From positions 1-10,456 of the forward strand of contig JASEIR010000070.1 in NCBI GenBank assembly GCA_030017355.1: DNA of 10,456 nt, in the 5' to 3' direction. Shown here in pieces: positions 6,446-10,456 of the stretch. How positions within the stretch are numbered: position 1 is the stretch's first letter; each line of letters begins with the position of its first letter. Made by a program: the position numbers and the translations under genes. The notes beneath the pieces were generated by a model, which did not search any database, was not told the DNA's origin, and saw nothing but the letters and a program-made list of their open reading frames with translations. This DNA is from Actinomycetota bacterium. GTDB lineage: Bacteria; Actinomycetota; Aquicultoria; Aquicultorales; Aquicultoraceae.

Positions 6446-6606
6446 GCTCCCCGGCAGGTCTCCTGGCTTCTGGATCATTGCTTACCGCACCTTCCCAGCC
6501 TTTCGGCCAGTGGTTTTTGCGGCTTGCTCTCCAGTTACAGTGACGGGCTCGCGCCGGACTTGCACCGGCTTCCCTATTATCCCCAAAGCTTGGGGCACCC
6601 GGGAGC
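6446..6606 (-). ncRNA. Cobalamin riboswitch aptamer
   Basis: The minus strand shows the conserved core of the cobalamin riboswitch. There is GGTGCCCC..GGGGATAATAGGGAA, then GCCGGTGCAAGTCCGGC, GCCCGTCACTGTAA and GGGAAGG, and the B12 box AAGCCAGGAGACCTGCC at 6453-6469. A closing stem GCTCCC (6601-6606) / GGGAGC (6446-6451) bounds it. By family knowledge it binds adenosylcobalamin or a related form and lowers expression of downstream uptake genes; the terminator that follows suggests control at transcription. Confidence 0.95.
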
Positions 6607-6622
6607 ATATTCGGTTTTGCCC

Positions 6623-6651
6623 ATTCTAACATATAAAAACAACCGTAGCAA
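6623..6651 (-). promoter_or_regulatory. Promoter of the riboswitch-btuFCD operon
   Basis: Minus strand: TTGCTA (-35, 6646-6651), a 17-bp spacer, then TAGAAT (-10, 6623-6628) with TG one base upstream (extended -10). It starts transcription just before the aptamer stem. The second ISLre2-like copy ends only 16 bp upstream, so the promoter is intact. Confidence 0.75.
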
Positions 6652-6667
6652 AGACTAGCCTTGCATA

Positions 6668-7213
6668 GTTACTGTCAACATTTAGTAGGCACATCCTGTT
6701 TCTTTTCTAAGCAAATGCCCTCAACCCCGCAACTTCTCGTAAAACATCAACCCATGGGCGTTTGCTATGCGGCCAGGTAAGAGCTGGTAGATGAGCTTGC
6801 ATCCAACTGCCAGGATCCTCTGGTAGTGAAATAGAGTTAAGAGAAACAGTCGGTGGTGAACTGGCCGATACATGACAATTTTCAAGTCTTTTAAGTAATT
6901 CACCGTTTTCCCGAATGCAGAGCATATTTGCCATCCTATGTGCTCCATCAATCTTCCAGCTCATTCCTCTTTTCTTTGGGCGATTGGCAAGTATTTTATC
7001 AATTTGGCCCTCTATGGTGCCCAAACCCCGTTCGGAAAGTTCTTTTTTAAGACCATCCTTATTAGCAAAGATATAAATTTTGGTTTTATCTAATCGTTTG
7101 GCTTGTCTTTCATCTAAGTGTGTCCTTGCTCTTTTAAATAGTAATTCAAGGCCTTCCATATCAGCCTGGTTTGCAAGAGTGAAAGCTTCTTCGTGAAATG
7201 GAAGCAGGAAGTG
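6668..7213 (-). mobile_element. ISLre2/UPF0236-like element fragment, copy 2
   Basis: This is the second copy of the fragment at 1310-1851, in the same orientation and about 99% identical over 6711-7211. It shares the terminal GTTACTGTCAACATTTAGTA but differs in the next 17-19 bases. The sequence beyond 7213 is not shared with copy 1, because copy 1 is cut there by the IS3-family element; some bases beyond 7213 are therefore probably still part of this element. The other terminus was not found, so the element is truncated. Confidence 0.75.
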
Positions 7214-7246
7214 CTTGCCCCATCTCCGCCAAGGTTTATCGATTTA
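6707..7246 (-). pseudogene. Transposase C-terminal fragment (ISLre2/UPF0236-like), copy 2
   Basis: The frame is open from a stop at 7244-7246 to the TAG at 6707 and reads DKPWRRWGKHFLLPFHEEAF, TLANQADMEGLELLFKRA, then DERQAKRLDKTKIYIFANKD and the same C-terminal half as copy 1 (GTIEGQIDKILANRP, GMSWKIDGAHRMANM). About 177 residues remain, roughly the last third to half of an ISLre2-type transposase; the N-terminal part, with most of the catalytic core, is absent. It lacks copy 1's nonsense codon. The first in-frame ATG (7159) could yield a 150-residue fragment, but no function is expected. Family assignment is from the C-terminal pattern and is moderate. Confidence 0.65.
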
Positions 7247-7283
7247 ACCGTGGAGCAGGGGAATTTGCAGTTGCATCACGTAC
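7214..7283. other. Junction of ISLre2-like copy 2 and the small gene
   Basis: About 70 bases with no separate gene. The transposase frame continues to 7246, and the rest cannot be assigned. This is where the truncated element meets the end of the small gene; I saw no terminal repeat marking the break. Confidence 0.35.
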
Positions 7284-7713
7284 CTATGGGTTAACTTTTA
7301 GGTATTTCTTCATTTCCCCCATGATTAGGGCATCTTCGATTTCGGTATCAATAGAATGTTCCACTACCTCTTGTTCCACAAATAATCTATGTCCATCTTC
7401 AGTCAATACGGGTCCCAGCGCACCAAGTCTTGGGTTTGACTCGAAGTAGTTGTTTATCTCCCGCTCCGTGAATATTGCCATAATTGCTTGCGAACACTTG
7501 CGCGGTAATCTTTCAAGGTCGCTTACGATTTCGGAGTTATCCTTATTATTGCTTTGTAACCGCTTGACTTCTTCTATAAGATTATAGAATTTAGAATTTT
7601 CCTCCGACAAAATATCCAATTGCTTTTTCTATACCAAATTCAGCTTTGATACGGCCTGCGGCGGCTTCCCACTCATCAATCAGTTTTTCTCTGTTTTTAA
7701 TAAATTGATCCAT
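7284..7713 (-). pseudogene. Small unknown gene broken by a 7-bp tandem duplication
   Basis: The gene starts at an ATG (7713) with AGGGG 9 nt upstream and reads MDQFIKNREKLIDEWEAAAG, RIKAEFGIEKAIGYFVGGKF, then a TAA at 7591-7593. The bases 7586-7599 are AGAATTT twice in tandem. Removing one copy restores a continuous frame, GGKF-YNLIEEVKRLQSNNK onward to ...GEMKKYLKVNP at 7284, giving about 140 residues. The restored protein would have two helical segments and a C-terminal part, YFESNPRLGALGPVLTEDGH. I do not recognise the family. It lies 47 bp downstream of the SWIM gene on the same strand, so the two are probably co-transcribed. The duplication may be a recent mutation, a phase-variable change or an assembly error. 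Confidence 0.7.
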
Positions 7714-7760
7714 ATAATATTTCCCCTATTGTCAGCTTCTTCTTAAATTGAAATGGCAAC

Positions 7761-9488
7761 TCAAAACTCCTCCAACTCTTCCAAAAGAGCTCGGCGGTTT
7801 TTGTAGGTACGCCTGAATTCTTCAGCCATCTTTTTAACCTTTTCTCCGGCACCCATTTTCTTCATTCGCCTAAGTCTCCGGCAGGCATCTTGATAGATAG
7901 CACGGCCGGATGTCCTCTTAAGCATTTCTCTTATCACCTGTTCATGTACTTCGATTAGATCGTCCGGGAAAAGACCCTCTAGATATTTTCCAAAATAATC
8001 CAGCATTTGCTCGGAAGGGTTGTTTTTGACTAAGCTTAAAAGTTCCGTCCACTTCTCTTCCCTTATATAAATTTCACCCATCGTATAAGCACTGCAATTT
8101 CTGGACTCAATCAATTCCTTAATTAGCCCGTCAGCTGTATCCGGCCATTCTTCCTTTGAATAAGTGCTTTTAAGCTTATCGTAGTATTTAAATTCGTGAT
8201 GGCCATTGAAGAACAATTCTTTACTGTATTTTCTGATGGCTTCTACATCTTTTTCGAGCTCGGCAATCCTTAAAAGTAAATCTAGCCACTCATGGACCAA
8301 GCCTGGATAACCGCGTTTGGTGTCAAGCTCCATACCCGCCTTGGCCAGCTCCTTAGCCTTCTTATAATCTTTTTGGGCGATAGCGTCTTCAAGAGCGATG
8401 CGCCGAATCGGCGTGTGTTCTAAATTATCGGCGATAAATTGTGCGACTTTTTCCTTGTCCCATCTTTTAAGAATTTCTAACTTTAGCTCGGCAGCCCTTT
8501 CCCGGTCATATTTGCTGGAATATGAATCTTCTATCTGGCTAGCCGTGGCCAATTCATCTATCTTCTGAAGTAATTTTTTCTTTTCTTCAAGGTTGCCGAT
8601 TAATTTTGAAGCGATTCCTAGCCACTCCCATTGCCAATCAGACCAACCATCATAAATTTTGTCCTTAGTAGCTTTAAGAGCGTATTCAAACAAGTCTTTG
8701 CGAACGTTTTTGTCTGCAATATCTTCGGCACACTCGTTTAATTTTTCAAACGATAACTCAATAACCCCACCCAAATTGCCGCTGGAATCATCGGCATATT
8801 GCAGGGCCGGAACTGTTTCTTCAATGGCCGCCTGATAAATTGGAACGGCGCTCTCCGGTTTTTGCTCAATTAACATCTTGTTAGCTTCGTAAACCAAATC
8901 TTCAATTCCTCTAACGGCTCGGCTGCTGCTCCAATAACCTATAAAGCCGTGGCGGTCCATACTTGAGCGCAAGGAATCTCTCATAATTCGTTTGTAATCT
9001 TCCTTTTTATTCTTACCGGCTTCATCTCGTTTGAGCAAATCTTGAGCAAGAAGCGTGTTTCTGAACTCCCGATCATTTAAAGCATATTCCAGAACAATCT
9101 CCCGCATTTCTTCTTCGGTCAGTTTTGCCACAATGTCGCTTATCTTATCGGCAATTGTTTTCCGCTTAGGCTTAGTTTTGCTGCGCTTTTTCTTTTTCTC
9201 CGGTAAATCATTGCCTGCAAGCATGTGGCCAATAGCCAAGTACACAGCCACCTCATGTTTGCAAACAGGGCCAAAATCGTAAGGACAATCGCATAAAGAT
9301 TCCGCTATCCTGTCGCCTTCTAGCTTAACTCTAACCTCATAGGTTTGTGTGCCCTCAACCAACGCCGACCATCTATCTTCTTCAACCTCTTCCAACTCTG
9401 CCACCAGACCGCGCTTAAAATAATCCTTACCTCTTTGGAGGATTGTTGGATCTATTAAACTTTCCAAGTCGTTGATAGATATTTGCAT
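7761..9488 (-). CDS. SWIM zinc-finger protein with long helical C-terminal region
   Basis: A 575-residue protein. Residues 1-90 contain a SWIM zinc finger: C66-D-C68, seven residues, then C76-K-H78 (CDCPYDFGPVCKH). The preceding segment, QRGKDYFKRGLVAELEEVEE, is the typical lead-in to this finger. SWIM fingers bind zinc and are linked to DNA or protein contacts; in bacteria they occur alone or beside SNF2-type helicases, but none is visible here. A basic linker (98-110, KKKKRSKTKPKRK) follows. The rest is a long alpha-helical region with repeats resembling TPR/HEAT solenoids (for example ALEDAIAQKDYKKAKELAKA). The start ATG has an AAAAGG ribosome site 9 nt upstream. The gene is 54 bp after abiEii and precedes the broken small gene. 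The cellular role is not known. Confidence 0.8.
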   Translation of the reverse strand: MQISINDLESLIDPTILQRGKDYFKRGLVAELEEVEEDRWSALVEGTQTYEVRVKLEGDRIAESLCDCPYDFGPVCKHEVAVYLAIGHMLAGNDLPEKKKKRSKTKPKRKTIADKISDIVAKLTEEEMREIVLEYALNDREFRNTLLAQDLLKRDEAGKNKKEDYKRIMRDSLRSSMDRHGFIGYWSSSRAVRGIEDLVYEANKMLIEQKPESAVPIYQAAIEETVPALQYADDSSGNLGGVIELSFEKLNECAEDIADKNVRKDLFEYALKATKDKIYDGWSDWQWEWLGIASKLIGNLEEKKKLLQKIDELATASQIEDSYSSKYDRERAAELKLEILKRWDKEKVAQFIADNLEHTPIRRIALEDAIAQKDYKKAKELAKAGMELDTKRGYPGLVHEWLDLLLRIAELEKDVEAIRKYSKELFFNGHHEFKYYDKLKSTYSKEEWPDTADGLIKELIESRNCSAYTMGEIYIREEKWTELLSLVKNNPSEQMLDYFGKYLEGLFPDDLIEVHEQVIREMLKRTSGRAIYQDACRRLRRMKKMGAGEKVKKMAEEFRRTYKNRRALLEELEEF

Positions 9489-9542
9489 GTTCTAAAACCT
9501 TTTCCCCAAGCACAATGCCGGTAGTTTCTAAGCGTGTCTTAC

Positions 9543-10298
9543 CTAAATGCAATTAAAGAAACCATCCAGCACCTTCATTATCTCATCCAGGGCAAGTTCT
9601 TCCCTGTAATAAAGATTTTCAGCGCCGGAACGTCTTGCCTCCTCGGTTATTTCTAGATTTTCCATAATTGAGTTTTTACTTAGGGGCTTCCTTAGCTCTT
9701 TCTGCTTTAAGATTTCAATAATCTCTTTAGGATCAAGCTCGTGCTCTTTCATGGATAGGGCCAAGTCATAAAAGTCCCGGTATCTCGCCCGCTCGTTTAC
9801 GGCCCGCACCTTCTCAGCACAAATTTCTCTTAAATCCATTGCCCTAACTGTAACCGGCACCCCGTAGATATTTTGGTACTCTGCCTTTATGGCTGGCAAA
9901 ACGAGTCTTTGCGTCAGATCGATGTCAATCTTAATCGAATTTGGCTGCTCCAGGGGACCAGCAAATTTTAAGCGCTCAATTTTTAAGGCAAAATCTGAAG
10001 GATAGAATTTTACGATCTCTAGAAAATCATAAGGATCAAACGCCTCTCTTATGTCATCAATGGTTAAAGCTTCGGCTGTTGCAAAGTCAAGGTCTTCCGA
10101 AAACCGAAGCTGATTAAGGTAGAGATGATGGATTGCTGTCCCGCCTTTAAAGATAAGCGTATTTTTAAGTGGCGAGCTGTAGATAATCTGCAAAACAACA
10201 GCCAGAAGATAATCCTTTTCGGCAATGGCTAGCGGATAGCGAAGGTTATTTTTGTTTGCAATAGAGAGCTGGGCTCTACTAATCAAATCGATCTTCAT
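9543..10298 (-). CDS. abiEii: AbiEii-type nucleotidyltransferase toxin
   Basis: A 251-residue protein of the AbiEii/AbiGii family, the toxin half of AbiE-type (type IV) toxin-antitoxin and phage-abortive systems. Family motifs are in place: EKDYLL (27-32), KGGTAIHHLY (51-60), SEDLDFA (67-73) with the catalytic SxDxD-like acids, KIDIDL (123-128), and AEKVRAVNERARYRDFYDLA (161-180). It is expected to transfer a nucleotide to a cellular RNA target; this is family knowledge. I start at the ATG at 10298 because GGAGG lies 7 nt upstream and the family begins near here. A longer open frame to 10424 lacks a ribosome site and overlaps the upstream gene's coding sequence in a different frame. The gene overlaps the AbiEi-like gene by 20 bp, as usual. 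Confidence 0.88.
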   Translation of the reverse strand: MKIDLISRAQLSIANKNNLRYPLAIAEKDYLLAVVLQIIYSSPLKNTLIFKGGTAIHHLYLNQLRFSEDLDFATAEALTIDDIREAFDPYDFLEIVKFYPSDFALKIERLKFAGPLEQPNSIKIDIDLTQRLVLPAIKAEYQNIYGVPVTVRAMDLREICAEKVRAVNERARYRDFYDLALSMKEHELDPKEIIEILKQKELRKPLSKNSIMENLEITEEARRSGAENLYYREELALDEIMKVLDGFFNCI

Positions 10299-10456
10299 AG
10301 TAGAGCCTCCATTTAGCGTTAAAAATATTCGAGTTTTTGGTAAGCTTTGCAAATCCAGGAGTATCTTTGGTATGCTCATAAATCCTGCTAGAATCAATGC
10401 CTGAAACATCCAAAAGAAAGCCAATTCTCCTTTGAATGGCGATCGGATAAAGCTTG
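10279..10456 (-). CDS. abiEi: AbiEi-like antitoxin, C-terminal part (cut by window end)
   Basis: An open frame enters from the window end and stops at TAG 10279-10281. The 58 residues visible begin KLYPIAIQRRIGFLLDVSGI and continue through GFAKLTKNSNIFNAKWRLYY. This resembles the C-terminal tail of AbiEi-type antitoxins and related winged-helix regulators (RRxGFLLD..., N.KWRLY). The N-terminal DNA-binding domain lies outside the window. Its 3' end overlaps the abiEii start by 20 bp, and the antitoxin-then-toxin order fits AbiE modules. By family knowledge AbiEi neutralises AbiEii without direct binding and represses its own promoter, which also lies outside the window. The match is to a short fragment, but context supports it. 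Confidence 0.7.
   Translation of the reverse strand, partial: KLYPIAIQRRIGFLLDVSGIDSSRIYEHTKDTPGFAKLTKNSNIFNAKWRLYYEDRFD

Noticed and set aside
6393..6632. 79-codon open frame on the minus strand upstream of btuF
   Set aside because: It lies within the cobalamin riboswitch and its platform; its composition follows the RNA structure and it begins at the promoter -10 region.
1310..7213. Composite transposon carrying btuFCD between two IS copies
   Set aside because: Both copies lack the transposase N-terminal part and one terminus, and the sequence gives no outer target duplication.
7284..7619. Separate 111-codon gene starting at a TTG at 7619
   Set aside because: It is the downstream half of the frameshifted small gene; the TTG has no ribosome site and lies inside the upstream coding part.
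10299..10424. N-terminal extension of AbiEii (MAFFWMFQAL...)
   Set aside because: It overlaps the AbiEi-like frame, lacks a ribosome site, and a strong GGAGG precedes the ATG at 10298.

Overview
The window reads as an accessory stretch of a bacterial chromosome. It is moderately AT-rich, has strong GGAGG-type ribosome sites, and encodes a lipoprotein-type binding protein and a cobalamin riboswitch. The insertion element resembles IS6110 of actinobacteria, and the gene set would suit an anaerobic Firmicute or a deep-branching actinobacterial lineage. That placement is inference; no marker gene fixes the taxon.

Layout. 1-253 is the 3' end of a plus-strand gene resembling a HEPN-domain protein. 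254-633 has no intact gene. 634-1273 (minus) is a DUF433/DUF5615 toxin-antitoxin-type pair with its promoter and a candidate operator. 1310-3507 is a pile-up of dead mobile DNA: an ISLre2/UPF0236-like transposase fragment, a complete-ended but frameshifted IS6110-like IS3-family element (1852-3147), and an IS200/IS605-type tnpA ruin. 3536-6651 (minus) is a corrinoid uptake operon: promoter, cobalamin riboswitch, terminator, then btuF, btuC and btuD. 6668-7213 is a second, almost identical ISLre2-like fragment in the same orientation. 7284-10456 (minus) holds an AbiEi-like gene (partial), an AbiEii-like nucleotidyltransferase toxin, a SWIM zinc-finger protein and a small gene broken by a 7-bp tandem duplication, in closely spaced order.

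How the parts work together. BtuF binds the corrinoid outside the membrane, BtuC is the channel and BtuD the ATPase. The riboswitch would stop transcription before btuF when cobalamin is plentiful. The AbiE pair and the DUF433/DUF5615 pair are each antitoxin-first, overlapping or nearly abutting two-gene modules. The SWIM gene and the small broken gene follow abiEii with short gaps and may share its transcript.

The most notable sequence-level observations are the 7-bp duplication that breaks the small gene, the two ISLre2-like copies flanking the B12 locus with a short divergent patch next to a shared end, and three TTGAGTCA octamers near breaks in the tnpA relic. No CRISPR array, tRNA or rRNA was seen. 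I found no clear new system; the AbiE-SWIM-small-gene cluster is the best candidate for a linked set.
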